Part shown: piece after piece, positions 35,765 to 44,251 of the stretch
How the letters are laid out: each line of letters begins with the position of its first letter
Numbering within the stretch: position 1 is the first letter of the stretch
From: SUG2458 sp051872335
GTDB taxonomy: Bacteria; Bacillota_I; Bacilli_A; RFN20; CAG-826
Assembly: GCA_051872335.1 (NCBI GenBank)
Contig: JBJEDT010000015.1
Span: forward strand, 1 to 44,304
Reading direction: 5' to 3'
Length of the DNA stretch: 44,304 nt
Notes under the pieces: generated by a model
What the model saw: the letters and a program-made list of their open reading frames with translations, nothing else
What the model was told of the DNA's origin: nothing
The model's database searches: none
Translations under genes and position numbers: made by a program

Positions 35765-36482
35765 TGTTAGTCATCTCCAAGAAGATATCTTCTAAACTCT
35801 TATCTTCTTTTTTATATTTTTTCAATTCATTTAATGTTCCAACAAATAATAGTTTACCTTTTGATATTATTCCAACTCGATCGCAAAGCTTTTCAGCTAC
35901 TTCTAAAACATGCGTTGAAAATAAAACTGTATTTCCCTTACTTGCATACTCTTTCATTGTTTCTTTTAATTCAAAAGAAGCTTTTGGATCTAATCCAGTT
36001 AATGGTTCATCAAGTATTAAATTCGTAGGGTCATGAAGTAAAGTACTGATGAGTACGATTTTTTGTCTCATACCGTGTGAATATGTTTGAATTTTTTCAT
36101 TTAAAGCATCTTGTATATTAAATTTTACAGCGAGTTCTTTTATTTTTTCTTGCTCAATTTTAGGATCGACATTGTACATTTTAGCAATAAAGTGTAAATA
36201 TTCGATTCCTTTTAATCTAATTAACATATCAGGATTATCAGGAACAAAACCGATCTTTGACTTTGCTTCATAACTATCTTTATATATATCAAAACCATCA
36301 ATTGTAATGTGACCTTCGGTAATAGAAGATATACCTGTAATCATTTTTAAAGTTGTGGTTTTACCAGCACCATTAGGTCCTAAAAAACCAAATATTTCAC
36401 CATTTTTTATTTCTAAAGAAATATTATCAACTGCTTTCACATTAGATTGATATTCTTTTGTTACATTTTCAATTTTTATCAT
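35757..36482 (-). CDS. ABC transporter ATP-binding protein
   Basis: ATPase of 241 residues: Walker A GPNGAGKTTTLK near 38-49, signature YSHGMRQK (degenerate for LSGGQ), Walker B LILDEPLTGLDP, and H-loop STHVLEVAEKLCD. The start at 36482 follows a GGAGGG site; a longer in-frame start adds five residues over that site. It forms a two-gene unit with the permease downstream. Confidence 0.95.
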   Translation of the reverse strand: MIKIENVTKEYQSNVKAVDNISLEIKNGEIFGFLGPNGAGKTTTLKMITGISSITEGHITIDGFDIYKDSYEAKSKIGFVPDNPDMLIRLKGIEYLHFIAKMYNVDPKIEQEKIKELAVKFNIQDALNEKIQTYSHGMRQKIVLISTLLHDPTNLILDEPLTGLDPKASFELKETMKEYASKGNTVLFSTHVLEVAEKLCDRVGIISKGKLLFVGTLNELKKYKKEDKSLEDIFLEMTNNE

Positions 36483-36534
36483 AAGTAGTCCCTCCAATGG
36501 ACTTTTATTATTTTACCATATTTTATAAATAAAA

Positions 36535-36575
36535 AAGTAGATACTATACATATACACTGTATAAGAAATCTACTT
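36535..36575 (-). terminator. Terminator after the HAD phosphatase gene
   Basis: AAGTAGAT and its complement, with an inner ATACA/TGTAT step, form a stem whose minus-strand side ends in TTTTTT. It separates the HAD gene from the downstream ABC genes on the same strand. Confidence 0.78.
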
Positions 36576-37365
36576 AATCAATAAGTCCAAAATGTTTAAT
36601 TGCTTTAGCCCAACCATCATTATCTATATCATCGGTAATGTAGTCAGCTACTGCTTTAGCTTCAGGACGAGCATTTCCCATTGCTACTGATATTCCAGCA
36701 AAACTTAACATTTCAACATCATTATTATTGTCACCTAAACACATAACATTTTCAGGTTGCCAACCATAATATTCAAGAACTGCTAAAACACCTTTTGATT
36801 TATCTGAATCTTTAGGCATAATGTCTACTGCATATTGATGCCAACGAGCACATTTACATTCCTTTAAGTGTGGAGTAAATAGTGACTCATCAAGTTCATC
36901 TACAAAAGCAATAGCTTGATATACAGTTCTATCATAATGATCTGGATATGAACGAGCTTGTGGGAAACGAGTATTATAATCTTCGTGTGCCATAATTACA
37001 CGATCATCGATGTAATTAATATGACCTTCTTTTTCTTCAATAAGAGTTAAACCAAATTTAAGTCTTTTTGAAAATTTTATTAATGCATCAACTTCATTTT
37101 CTGGCATTGGGTAATGATAGATGATTTCACCATTAATAATTGCATTAGCACCATTCATAGTAATTAAACCATCAGGTTGAACATTGTCTAAGACACCTAA
37201 CTTACGAATTAAATAAGCATTTCGTCCAGAACATAAAAATACTTTAATTCCTTTCGCCTGAAGTTTATGAATAGCATCTACAGCACTTTCTGGTATTTTC
37301 TTTAAATTATGCGAAAATAAAGTCCCATCGATATCAGTGATAACAGCTTTAATATCTTTTTGCAT
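36574..37365 (-). CDS. Cof-type HAD-IIB family phosphatase
   Basis: Cytoplasmic sugar-phosphate or cofactor phosphatase of the HAD superfamily, 263 residues. Motif I ITDIDGTLFSHN, motif II FLCSGRNAYL, a type IIB cap in the middle, a Lys in PKDSDKSKGVL, and motif IV CLGDNNNDVEML are all present. AAAGGAGC lies before the ATG. The physiological substrate is not deducible. It is divergent from the unknown gene pair that follows. Confidence 0.92.
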   Translation of the reverse strand: MQKDIKAVITDIDGTLFSHNLKKIPESAVDAIHKLQAKGIKVFLCSGRNAYLIRKLGVLDNVQPDGLITMNGANAIINGEIIYHYPMPENEVDALIKFSKRLKFGLTLIEEKEGHINYIDDRVIMAHEDYNTRFPQARSYPDHYDRTVYQAIAFVDELDESLFTPHLKECKCARWHQYAVDIMPKDSDKSKGVLAVLEYYGWQPENVMCLGDNNNDVEMLSFAGISVAMGNARPEAKAVADYITDDIDNDGWAKAIKHFGLID

Positions 37366-37418
37366 ATAATGCTCCTTTCATTTATTTTTTATTTAAGTAT
37401 AATAAATAAAGGTAGGTG

Positions 37419-37766
37419 ATGAATGTGAAACTATATAACGAGTGGTCAAACTTAAAAGTTCTAGAAGATTCACAAAACCCTTTTTCAACTTTATACGCTT
37501 ATGACGACGGATCAATGTTTTATATCGAACCCATTTTTTATACAATGTTAAAAGGATTTGAGGAACAACGTCCGGGTTGCGTTTCGTTAATATTAAAAGA
37601 AATGGAAGCAATAGTCAAGAAAAATCGTAAAGTTATTTTTACTGGTTGCTTTGAACACCCTCTAACAAAATGCGATGATGCCATAGTTTTAGAAATATTC
37701 GATATTACGGACAAACTTGAAATTTATGTAGAAGATAAATCACGTGGTTCCGACTATGGTGATTAA
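37419..37766 (+). CDS. Hypothetical protein, first gene of an unrecognised pair
   Basis: I do not recognise this 115-residue soluble protein. It has no signal or membrane segment and looks alpha/beta, with VIFTGCFEHPLTKCDDAIVLEIFD and a charged tail. Candidate starts are ATG 37419 (AAAGG 6 bases upstream) and GTG 37425. A TATAAT at 37398-37403 may be its -10 box. The stop is followed at once by the ATG of the next gene, so they are surely co-expressed. Confidence 0.65.
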   Translation: MNVKLYNEWSNLKVLEDSQNPFSTLYAYDDGSMFYIEPIFYTMLKGFEEQRPGCVSLILKEMEAIVKKNRKVIFTGCFEHPLTKCDDAIVLEIFDITDKLEIYVEDKSRGSDYGD

Positions 37767-38405
37767 ATGAAAGAGTATAAAATTTTAGTTCTTGGTGTAA
37801 ATAACATAGGAGTATCAATATCTATTTTATTAAATAGGTTAGGATGCTCCTATTTTGTTTCATCATTAGAAACAATGAAGTTAAAACTTTTTATGGAGGG
37901 TTTAGTTCCAATCGTTGATAAAGAATTAAAAAGAATATATTTACAAGAAGATGTACATCCACTCTTTATTAATAAATTAGATGATGATTATGAGGTGGTT
38001 TTTGTAACGGAAAAAGATTTTAATATATTTAAATTTTTAACAAACCATAAAGTTAAAGTCTTAATAATAAATGTTTATAAAAGTAATAAATATTTATCTA
38101 TGCTTTATGACACTTTTAAAAAAGAAACTTGTATTATTTATTGGCCAATATTTCTTTTAGATAAAAATAATATAATTGGGATTTTTAACATTAATGACTC
38201 AAAATTATTATTTGAATTATTAGATATTTATTCAACATATTCTTATCAATTTTATAATTATAAGATTGTAAATGAAGTAATTGAATATCAAAATAAAATT
38301 GAGAGATTAACATTAAGTTACATAGGTAATCTTAAAGAAAAAAACTATAGTGAAGAACAGATAAATGAGTTTAAAACAATAATAAAAAATAAGGATTCTT
38401 TGTGA
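37767..38405 (+). CDS. Rossmann-fold protein resembling the UDP-sugar dehydrogenase NAD domain, degenerate
   Basis: The 212 residues start with KILVLGVNNIGVSISILLNRLGC, where UDP-glucose dehydrogenases have GxGxxG and then a segment like the KLFMEGLVPIVDKELKRIY seen here (family: KL..G..PI.EPGL..L). Here the glycine motif is GVNNIG, lacking the second glycine. The central and C-terminal domains with the catalytic Cys are missing. It may bind a nucleotide or be a non-catalytic relic; function unknown. It starts directly after the previous stop and ends in TGA inside a terminator. Confidence 0.55.
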   Translation: MKEYKILVLGVNNIGVSISILLNRLGCSYFVSSLETMKLKLFMEGLVPIVDKELKRIYLQEDVHPLFINKLDDDYEVVFVTEKDFNIFKFLTNHKVKVLIINVYKSNKYLSMLYDTFKKETCIIYWPIFLLDKNNIIGIFNINDSKLLFELLDIYSTYSYQFYNYKIVNEVIEYQNKIERLTLSYIGNLKEKNYSEEQINEFKTIIKNKDSL

Positions 38406-38420
38406 TAAGAATCCTTATTA
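38388..38420. terminator. Bidirectional terminator at the convergent gene ends
   Basis: AATAAGGATTCTT and its complement form a 13-base perfect stem with a 6-base loop; A-rich and T-rich flanks serve both strands. It overlaps the end of the Rossmann-protein gene. Confidence 0.85.
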
Positions 38421-38428
38421 ATTGATAA

Positions 38429-39607
38429 TTATTGAACTGGGCGTAATGTCTTCATAGACATCCACATTAATCTAATTGCCATTAATGCAACAAATATAAA
38501 TGAAGCATAGCGAGAGAAAATAAATCCAAAGATTAATGTTAAGACAGCTGGAGATAATGCTGTATAGAATGACATGTTCATTGTCTCTTTAAATTTAAAG
38601 TGTCTATTAGGATTGTTTTTACCTCTAGTCATTAACCATAATGTAGCACCGAAGATGATAATAATTGTAGCGTTCATACCACCAACTAAAGCAAAAGAAT
38701 AAAGGGTATTAGTTTTACGTAATGTTCTATAACCTTCTTCAAAGAAAGTATTCCATCTAGATGAAGATAAAGAAACAACTTCTTCTGAATCAGTTGATTT
38801 TAATAAGTCTTTTAAGAATAAACCATTACTTCCAACATCTTGAGTTAAATAGTCACCTTTATATGCTGATTCTGTATAAGAACCATTTGATGTAGCTGAT
38901 AAATCATATTTTACAAAATAGAATTCTTTGCTACCAAAAACTAGTAATGAACAAGGTTTTTGATAATAAGCATTTTCAGTTGCATAACCTTGACTAATAC
39001 CAAAAATTGGGTTATTAAAGAAAGTTTCATATGCACTTGATGTGCCATCTTCTTTTTCACCTAGAGATACAAAAACACGTAGTCTTGGAGCGATAACAAC
39101 ATTACCTTCTGAGTCAAGTACACCTGTATTTTGTTTGAATTCATAATAAGAATAAGATACTCCATCTTCATCTGTTGAACTAGTTACAATAGCATTCCAA
39201 TTTTCTAATGAAGCAGTATCATTATAAAAAAGTTCATTTTCTCCTTGTTCATTTTGTTTTACTACAAGATTGATTTCTTTAGCTGGATCAACTACACGTG
39301 TTTCAGGATCTTCACCATTTAAGATACGAGTAAATGTTTCTAAACCAACGTCTGCAGAATACATTGTACTTGTTAATAAATAGTTTCCTTTTGTAGTTCC
39401 AGATTGAACAACTGAAGGAATAAAAGAAATACAAACAGAAAAAATATAGACAATTAAAGCAATCCACCAAGGAAATTTGGTAGCTGCAACAACACAACTA
39501 TCATTGTTAATTAATGTTTTTGCGAGCGTAGGTATAACTTTAATTGGTTTATCTTTTTGGTTGTTTGCCATTTTATTTGTTGTAATAGGTTGTTGTGTTA
39601 CTTTCAT
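38429..39607 (-). CDS. Membrane protein of unknown function with large extracytoplasmic domain
   Basis: The 392 residues have one transmembrane helix near 45-65 (WWIALIVYIFSVCISFIPS), a hydrophilic outside region to about 305, and three C-terminal helices (about 305-328, 345-365, 368-385). The topology recalls DUF1189-type proteins but I cannot confirm the match. The start at 39607 gives GAGG an 8-base spacing; ATG 39613 and a longer in-frame extension are less suitable. It is a single minus-strand gene between unrelated units. Confidence 0.6.
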   Translation of the reverse strand: MKVTQQPITTNKMANNQKDKPIKVIPTLAKTLINNDSCVVAATKFPWWIALIVYIFSVCISFIPSVVQSGTTKGNYLLTSTMYSADVGLETFTRILNGEDPETRVVDPAKEINLVVKQNEQGENELFYNDTASLENWNAIVTSSTDEDGVSYSYYEFKQNTGVLDSEGNVVIAPRLRVFVSLGEKEDGTSSAYETFFNNPIFGISQGYATENAYYQKPCSLLVFGSKEFYFVKYDLSATSNGSYTESAYKGDYLTQDVGSNGLFLKDLLKSTDSEEVVSLSSSRWNTFFEEGYRTLRKTNTLYSFALVGGMNATIIIIFGATLWLMTRGKNNPNRHFKFKETMNMSFYTALSPAVLTLIFGFIFSRYASFIFVALMAIRLMWMSMKTLRPVQ

Positions 39608-39697
39608 TTTCATTACCTCACGTTTCTTGATTATTATATGGTATTTACTAGATTTATTCAAGAAATATTAATTTAGTTCATTAAAGGATATTTATTA

Positions 39698-39706
39698 TGT
39701 TATAAT
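39698..39706 (+). promoter_or_regulatory. Extended -10 promoter of the first paralogous membrane gene
   Basis: TGT followed by consensus TATAAT, 20 bases before the ATG region and just ahead of AAAGGAGA. No clear -35 box is seen. Confidence 0.6.
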
Positions 39707-39726
39707 GTACCAAAGGAGATTAAATT

Positions 39727-40287
39727 ATGGCAACAAAAAAATCAACAAAAAAATCAACAAAAAAAGCACCAGCTGTAAAAAAACAACCTATCTTAGCATT
39801 TGTTCTTGCTTTAATTGCAGTAGTAGTTGCATGTATGATGTTTTTACCAGCAATTAAAGTAGGTGAAGACATAGTTGTTAGTGGTGTAATTGCTACATTT
39901 GGTGGTGAAGTAACAAAGACAACTACAGGAACATTAGGTTCTGTTACTCTTAACATAGGTGAAACATTATTTAATGTTGGATTATTCTTTGCTTTCTTAT
40001 TACCTGTTGTTCTAGCAGTTGTTTATGCAGTATTTGAATTAATTAACGCAAAGTTAGGTAGAATGTTGGTTATTCTTCCTACAGTTGCATTTATTGCAAG
40101 TGCAGTTTTATTCTTCTTAGGAGTTAAATTATTCCTTGGTGCAAATGGAGATGAAACTTGGGTAAGTTTATTAGTTTCTGCTGAGACAGAATTCAAATTA
40201 GGTATTGGCTTAATCCTTGGTGGATCACTTTCAGTTGTTGGTGCTCTCGCAAGTTTATATACTTGTTATGTTAAATTAGTAAAATAA
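39727..40287 (+). CDS. Four-helix membrane protein, paralogue 1
   Basis: The 186 residues open with a lysine-rich repeat (KKSTKKSTKKAP), then four transmembrane segments near 23-43, 82-105, 113-133 and 157-178. Features shared with the next two genes are a first-helix AVVVACMMFLPA motif, IATFGGE after it, the phrase FFAFLLP before helix 2, and FKLGIGLILGGSLSVVGALAS in helix 4. Function unknown. It has its own promoter, an AAAGGAGA ribosome site and a terminator, so it is expressed separately from its paralogues. Confidence 0.7.
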   Translation: MATKKSTKKSTKKAPAVKKQPILAFVLALIAVVVACMMFLPAIKVGEDIVVSGVIATFGGEVTKTTTGTLGSVTLNIGETLFNVGLFFAFLLPVVLAVVYAVFELINAKLGRMLVILPTVAFIASAVLFFLGVKLFLGANGDETWVSLLVSAETEFKLGIGLILGGSLSVVGALASLYTCYVKLVK

Positions 40288-40302
40288 TTATATGCCATAA
40301 AG

Positions 40303-40335
40303 CGGAAACAAAATTTTATGTTTCCGTTTTTTTTT
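40303..40335 (+). terminator. Intrinsic terminator after paralogue 1
   Basis: CGGAAACA and its complement TGTTTCCG form an 8-base stem, extended by AT pairs in the loop, followed by nine T. Confidence 0.92.
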
Positions 40336-40398
40336 ACAAATAATTCTTGTAAAAATCAGTATATTAAATAAAAATAATATATAAGAGGAGATGATTTA

Positions 40399-40908
40399 AT
40401 GAAGAAATTTAATATTCGTGAGCATCTACATTCTTTAGTGCTTTTATGTTTAGGATTTGTTTTATCATTAATGGTTTTTTTACCAGGTGGAAAACAAGTT
40501 TATCAAATTGGAGAAGAAAGTGTTGTTAATACAATTACAGGATTAAAATATACATTTGGAGGAGAAACCCAATTAAATATTGGCAAAGTAAATTTAAAAT
40601 TTAATCCTTTTGCTTTTTTTGGTTTCTTTTTACCATTATTTATTTCAATTATATATTTTGTACTCGATGTTTGTTTTGGTAAGAAAGCAAATTTAATGAT
40701 TTTAATTGTCGTATTTACATATGTTTTAAGTTTCTTGTTTTTGATTTTTTCAGCAAAAGTTATGGTTGCTCAAAATGGATTAGGTGATGAGGTGGTTCCA
40801 ATGTCACAAAGTTATAAACTTGGAATAGGATCAATTTTTGGTGTAACACTAAACTTTGTAGGTGTTGTTTCATCTTTAGCTATTACTTATATTAAATTAG
40901 TTAAGTAA
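40399..40908 (+). CDS. Four-helix membrane protein, paralogue 2
   Basis: The 169 residues repeat the layout of the preceding gene: helix 1 with LGFVLSLMVFLPGG, the YTFGGETQLNIGKVN segment, FFGFFLPLFIS, a third helix ending in FSAKVMVAQNG, and YKLGIGSIFGVTLNFVGVVSS in the last helix, ending IKLVK just like paralogue 1 (VKLVK). It lacks the lysine-rich head. GAGGAGATG lies before the ATG. Function unknown. Confidence 0.7.
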   Translation: MKKFNIREHLHSLVLLCLGFVLSLMVFLPGGKQVYQIGEESVVNTITGLKYTFGGETQLNIGKVNLKFNPFAFFGFFLPLFISIIYFVLDVCFGKKANLMILIVVFTYVLSFLFLIFSAKVMVAQNGLGDEVVPMSQSYKLGIGSIFGVTLNFVGVVSSLAITYIKLVK

Positions 40909-40980
40909 CATTTAGACTTTAAAAAGTTATTGCTTGTATTTTCTTAAACATATATAATTATTTAGACGGAGGTATTTAAA

Positions 40981-41448
40981 ATGAGTAAAAATACTGGAAA
41001 GAAAATAACTGGAATGTGGTGGTTCTTATTTGTAGCCATTGCTGTTGCATGTATGGTATTCCCAACTGGAATTTTCTATAAGAGTGCAGGTGGCAACACA
41101 ATTAGTTTTAAAGGTTTAGAATGTGTCTTTGGAGGACAATATATCGACGCTGCACATGCAGATTCAAAGTTTAATGTTGTATCATTCTTAGGATTCTTTT
41201 TACCATTTGTTGCTTGTGTTGTTTATATGGCACTTGCTAAGGTAAAAGGTTCAATCTTTATCCCTATGGTCGCATTCTTAGCAAGCTTTATTTTATTATT
41301 CTGTGGTAAAGTTGCTTTCTGTAATGTTAATGGATTAATTTCTCTTCCTAACTATTCATTAGGTGTTGGTACTCTACTTGGAGCATTAATATCTATAGTT
41401 GGCTTTATTTCAACAGTAGTTATAGGAATTAAGAATTTAGTATCTTAA
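40981..41448 (+). CDS. Four-helix membrane protein, paralogue 3
   Basis: The 155 residues keep the family plan: AIAVACMVFPTG in helix 1, LECVFGGQYI, FLGFFLPFVACVVYM, FCGKVAFCNVNG and YSLGVGTLLGALISIVGFIS in helix 4. It is the most diverged of the three. CGGAGG lies 8 bases before the ATG. No terminator separates it from paralogue 2, so these two may share a transcript. Confidence 0.7.
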   Translation: MSKNTGKKITGMWWFLFVAIAVACMVFPTGIFYKSAGGNTISFKGLECVFGGQYIDAAHADSKFNVVSFLGFFLPFVACVVYMALAKVKGSIFIPMVAFLASFILLFCGKVAFCNVNGLISLPNYSLGVGTLLGALISIVGFISTVVIGIKNLVS

Positions 41449-41473
41449 TTAACAAATCATTTTTATAATAAAT

Positions 41474-41497
41474 AGACTGTTATTAACAGTCTTTTTA
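41474..41497 (+). terminator. Intrinsic terminator after paralogue 3
   Basis: AGACTGT and ACAGTCT enclose TATTA and are followed by TTTTT. Confidence 0.85.
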
Positions 41498-41545
41498 TTT
41501 TCTTTTTTCTTAAAAAAATTTATTATATTACTAGAGGATAAAATT

Positions 41546-42751
41546 ATGCATTCTATTAAAACATTATATAAAGTTGGAAATGGCCCATCTAGTTCTCATA
41601 CTATAGGTCCTAAAGTAGCAAGTGAATTTATTATTAATAAATATAAAGATTGTAATTTTGTTAAGGTTACTTTATTTGGTTCATTAGCATTTACTGGTAA
41701 AGGGCATTTAACAGATTACATTATTGAAAAGATTTTTACGGAAAATAATATAAAAGTCGAGATTAATTTTAATTATGAAATTTTAGAATTAGAATTTCCT
41801 AACACTATGCATTTTGAAGTTTATAAAGATAATGTTGTTTTAGGAGAAGAGACTATTTATTCAATCGGTGGAGGTCTAATTAAAGTTAAAGACTATGAAG
41901 ATGTTGAAGAAAAAGAAGTTTATCCTCATAAAACTATTCTTCAAATAAAAGAATTTTGTAATCAAAATAATTTAAATTTTGTAGAGTATGTATTACATTT
42001 TGAAGAACCATCTATTATCGATTTTGCTGAAAGTATTTATAAAGTAATGGTTAATAGTGTTAAAAATGGTTTAAATAAAAAAGGTGTATTACCTGGTAAA
42101 TTAATGGTAGAAAGAAAAGCTTCTACAATATTTAATAATAAGAAAACGAATGAAACTGAAAGTATGAAAGAAAAACGACTTGTTTCTAGTTATGCTTTTG
42201 CTTGTAGTGAAGAAAATGCCTCAGGAGGAGAAATTGTGACAGCTCCTACTTGTGGTTCATGTGGTATTATTCCAAGTATTATTATGTATTTAGAAGATTC
42301 AGGCTATAATCATAAAGATATAATTAATGGACTTTTAGTTGCTGGTCTTTTTGGGCTTGTTGTTAAAGATAATGCTTCTATTAGTGGTGCAGAATGTGGA
42401 TGTCAAGCTGAAATTGGTACAGCTTGTGCAATGGGTGCAGCTTTAGTTGGGACTGTCAATCATTTAAATAATGATCAAATAGAACGAGCTGCTGAAATAG
42501 CTCTTGAACACCATCTTGGTCTAACTTGTGATCCTGTTTTAGGTTATGTTCAAATTCCATGTATTGAAAGAAATGCTGTTGCAGCATTAAGGGCTATTGA
42601 ATCTTGTTCTTTAGCAGAATTATTTGGAGAATCTCAATCAAAAATTTCCTTTGACCTTGTTGTTGAAACAATGAAACAAACCGGTGTTGATTTAAAATAT
42701 GAATATAGAGAAACAAGTGCTGGAGGACTTGCTAAGAATTATATGAAATAA
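41546..42751 (+). CDS. L-serine dehydratase, iron-sulfur type, single chain
   Basis: Deaminates L-serine to pyruvate and ammonia with a [4Fe-4S] cluster. The 401 residues fuse the beta part (YKVGNGPSSSHTIGPKVAS at the N-terminus) and the alpha part (about 170 on) with ASGGEIVTAPTCGSCGIIPS, the cluster-ligand region CGCQAEIGTACAMGAA and GLTCDPVLGYVQIPCIERNAVAA. Many anaerobic Firmicutes split these into sdaAA and sdaAB, so the fusion is worth noting. AGAGGA precedes the ATG. Together with ppdK it links serine and pyruvate to PEP. Confidence 0.94.
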   Translation: MHSIKTLYKVGNGPSSSHTIGPKVASEFIINKYKDCNFVKVTLFGSLAFTGKGHLTDYIIEKIFTENNIKVEINFNYEILELEFPNTMHFEVYKDNVVLGEETIYSIGGGLIKVKDYEDVEEKEVYPHKTILQIKEFCNQNNLNFVEYVLHFEEPSIIDFAESIYKVMVNSVKNGLNKKGVLPGKLMVERKASTIFNNKKTNETESMKEKRLVSSYAFACSEENASGGEIVTAPTCGSCGIIPSIIMYLEDSGYNHKDIINGLLVAGLFGLVVKDNASISGAECGCQAEIGTACAMGAALVGTVNHLNNDQIERAAEIALEHHLGLTCDPVLGYVQIPCIERNAVAALRAIESCSLAELFGESQSKISFDLVVETMKQTGVDLKYEYRETSAGGLAKNYMK

Positions 42752-42828
42752 AGACTTTAATTCTTTATTATGGTAATATTAAAAATAGAAATATATTTAA
42801 CTTATGTTTTAAGAAAGGAAGTTAACTT

Positions 42829-43797
42829 ATGTATTTTGTAGGAATTGATATCGGTGGAATGTCTATTAAATTTGGACTTGTTGATGAAGATGGTGCTATT
42901 ATTTATCGAACAGTTTTGAGTGTTGATTATAAAGAAGTATCTGTTGAAAAAACTATTTCATTGATGAAAGATAAAATAGAAGAACTTTGTAATGGTGCAA
43001 AAATTCATCTTAAAGATATAAAAGGAATAGGTATTGGATGCCCTGGAGTATGTAACACTGATGAAGGTATTTTAGTTAATGCACCAAATTTAAAATGGCA
43101 AGATATTCATATTCGTGAAATGTTTGCTGATTTACGTATTCCTACTTTTATTTGTAATGACGCTAATGTTGCTTTAATTGGTGAAGCTACTTTTGGAGCA
43201 GGTAAAGGATTTAAAGATCTTTTATTACTAACTCTTGGTACTGGAGTTGGTGGAGGAATTATCATTGATGGTAAATTATTTGAAGGCGTTGGTTACATGG
43301 GTGGAGAACTTGGCCATATGATTATTGAAATGGATGGTAGAGAATGTGGCTGTGGACACAAAGGATGCCTAGAAGCTTATGCTTCAGTCAGTGCTTTAAT
43401 TAAAGATACAAAAGAGGAAATGTTAAAAAATAAAAAGAGCAAAATGTGGGATGCATGCCTTGGAGACATTAATCAAGTAAATGGAAGAACTGCATTTGAA
43501 ACATGTGCTTTAGGCGATGAATCAGCTACAAAAGTTGTTAACAATTATATAAAATATTTAGGTGAAGGCATTAGAAGTTTATTAAATATTTTTAGACCAG
43601 AAGCTATCATTATTGGTGGAGGTTTATCTGGACAAAAAGAAAATTTAATAAATCGTATTAATGATTATTTAGATAGTGTTGACTGGGGAATGAAAGGTAC
43701 ACCAAAAGCTAAAATCTTCGTTTCTAACTTTGGAAATGATGCCGGAATTATTGGCGCTGCTGGTTTAGCTATGAAAGGTGTAAAAAATCTTTTATAA
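42829..43797 (+). CDS. ROK family sugar kinase, probable glucokinase
   Basis: Phosphorylates glucose or a related sugar using ATP. The 322 residues have the ATP site GIDIGGMSIKFGLVDEDG, the sugar-binding CNDANVALIGEATFGAGKGF, LGTGVGGGIIIDG, and the zinc ROK signature CGCGHKGCLEAYAS after GHMIIE. No N-terminal helix-turn-helix, so it is an enzyme and not a ROK repressor. AAAGGAAG lies before the ATG. Glucose specificity is inferred from family likeness. Confidence 0.9.
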   Translation: MYFVGIDIGGMSIKFGLVDEDGAIIYRTVLSVDYKEVSVEKTISLMKDKIEELCNGAKIHLKDIKGIGIGCPGVCNTDEGILVNAPNLKWQDIHIREMFADLRIPTFICNDANVALIGEATFGAGKGFKDLLLLTLGTGVGGGIIIDGKLFEGVGYMGGELGHMIIEMDGRECGCGHKGCLEAYASVSALIKDTKEEMLKNKKSKMWDACLGDINQVNGRTAFETCALGDESATKVVNNYIKYLGEGIRSLLNIFRPEAIIIGGGLSGQKENLINRINDYLDSVDWGMKGTPKAKIFVSNFGNDAGIIGAAGLAMKGVKNLL

Positions 43798-43811
43798 GTA
43801 ATATTTTTTTC

Positions 43812-43841
43812 TTGATAACATAAAATATATTATGATAAAAT
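43812..43841 (+). promoter_or_regulatory. Probable promoter of the tmRNA gene
   Basis: TTGATA (43812-43817) and TAAAAT (43836-43841), the latter preceded by TGA, are 18 bases apart. Transcription would begin near 43848. Confidence 0.65.
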
Positions 43842-43843
43842 AA

Positions 43844-43870
43844 AGTGCATTTTATAATGCACTATTTTTA
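43844..43870 (+). terminator. Terminator hairpin of the ROK kinase gene
   Basis: AGTGCATT and its complement AATGCACT enclose TTAT and lead into ATTTTT. The predicted tmRNA start falls inside the 5' arm, so tmRNA transcripts would not form it, while kinase transcripts would. Confidence 0.75.
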
Positions 43871-43871
43871 T

Positions 43872-44234
43872 GGGACTGTTTTGGGTTCGACAGGAATAGA
43901 TATTGCTTTAGCTGCAGTCGAGTTGTGACGTAATCACAAATCGCCAATAACTGGCAATCAAAATTTATCTTTAGCAGCTGCTTAGTCAAGACGATTTTAG
44001 TCTTCCATCATATTGATGGGCTGCTCGCCACTCAAGGTCTTGTCTTTTACGCTTGATGTTGGTGTCATAAAGAAAGAATAAGATTTACCTATGATAATGT
44101 GGTAAGTACGAAAATCATTATTATCTCGTTATAGGACGGTTTGTTAATTTACCTAGTATAATTAAATTTAAAATATTAACTAAACTGTAGATGCTATTGT
44201 GGAATCATTTTTGGACAGGAGTTCGATTCTCCTC
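43872..44234 (+). ncRNA. ssrA: Transfer-messenger RNA (tmRNA)
   Basis: Rescues stalled ribosomes and tags the unfinished peptide. The tRNA-like ends are clear: 5' GGGACTGTTTTGGGTTCGAC pairs in the acceptor stem with 3' CAGTTCC followed by encoded ACCA, and the T arm is GGACAGGAGTTCGATTCTCC. One-piece form of about 363 nt. The tag frame starts with GGC at 43953 after the usual AATAACT and ends at TAG 43983-43985. Confidence 0.97.
43953..43985 (+). other. tmRNA proteolysis-tag reading frame
   Basis: Ten codons read GNQNLSLAAA and then TAG, giving the tag (A)GNQNLSLAAA. It is shorter than the Bacillus tag (A)GKTNSFNQNVALAA, and the ending is LAAA rather than ALAA. The resume site follows AATAACT as in Bacillus, so the frame assignment is well supported. 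Confidence 0.85.
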
Positions 44235-44251
44235 AGTTCCACCAAATAGAA

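Noticed and set aside
39730..39765. Repeated AAAATCAACAAA-like motif
   Set aside because: It encodes the lysine-rich KKSTKKSTKK head of a membrane protein; two copies only, so not a CRISPR or regulatory array.
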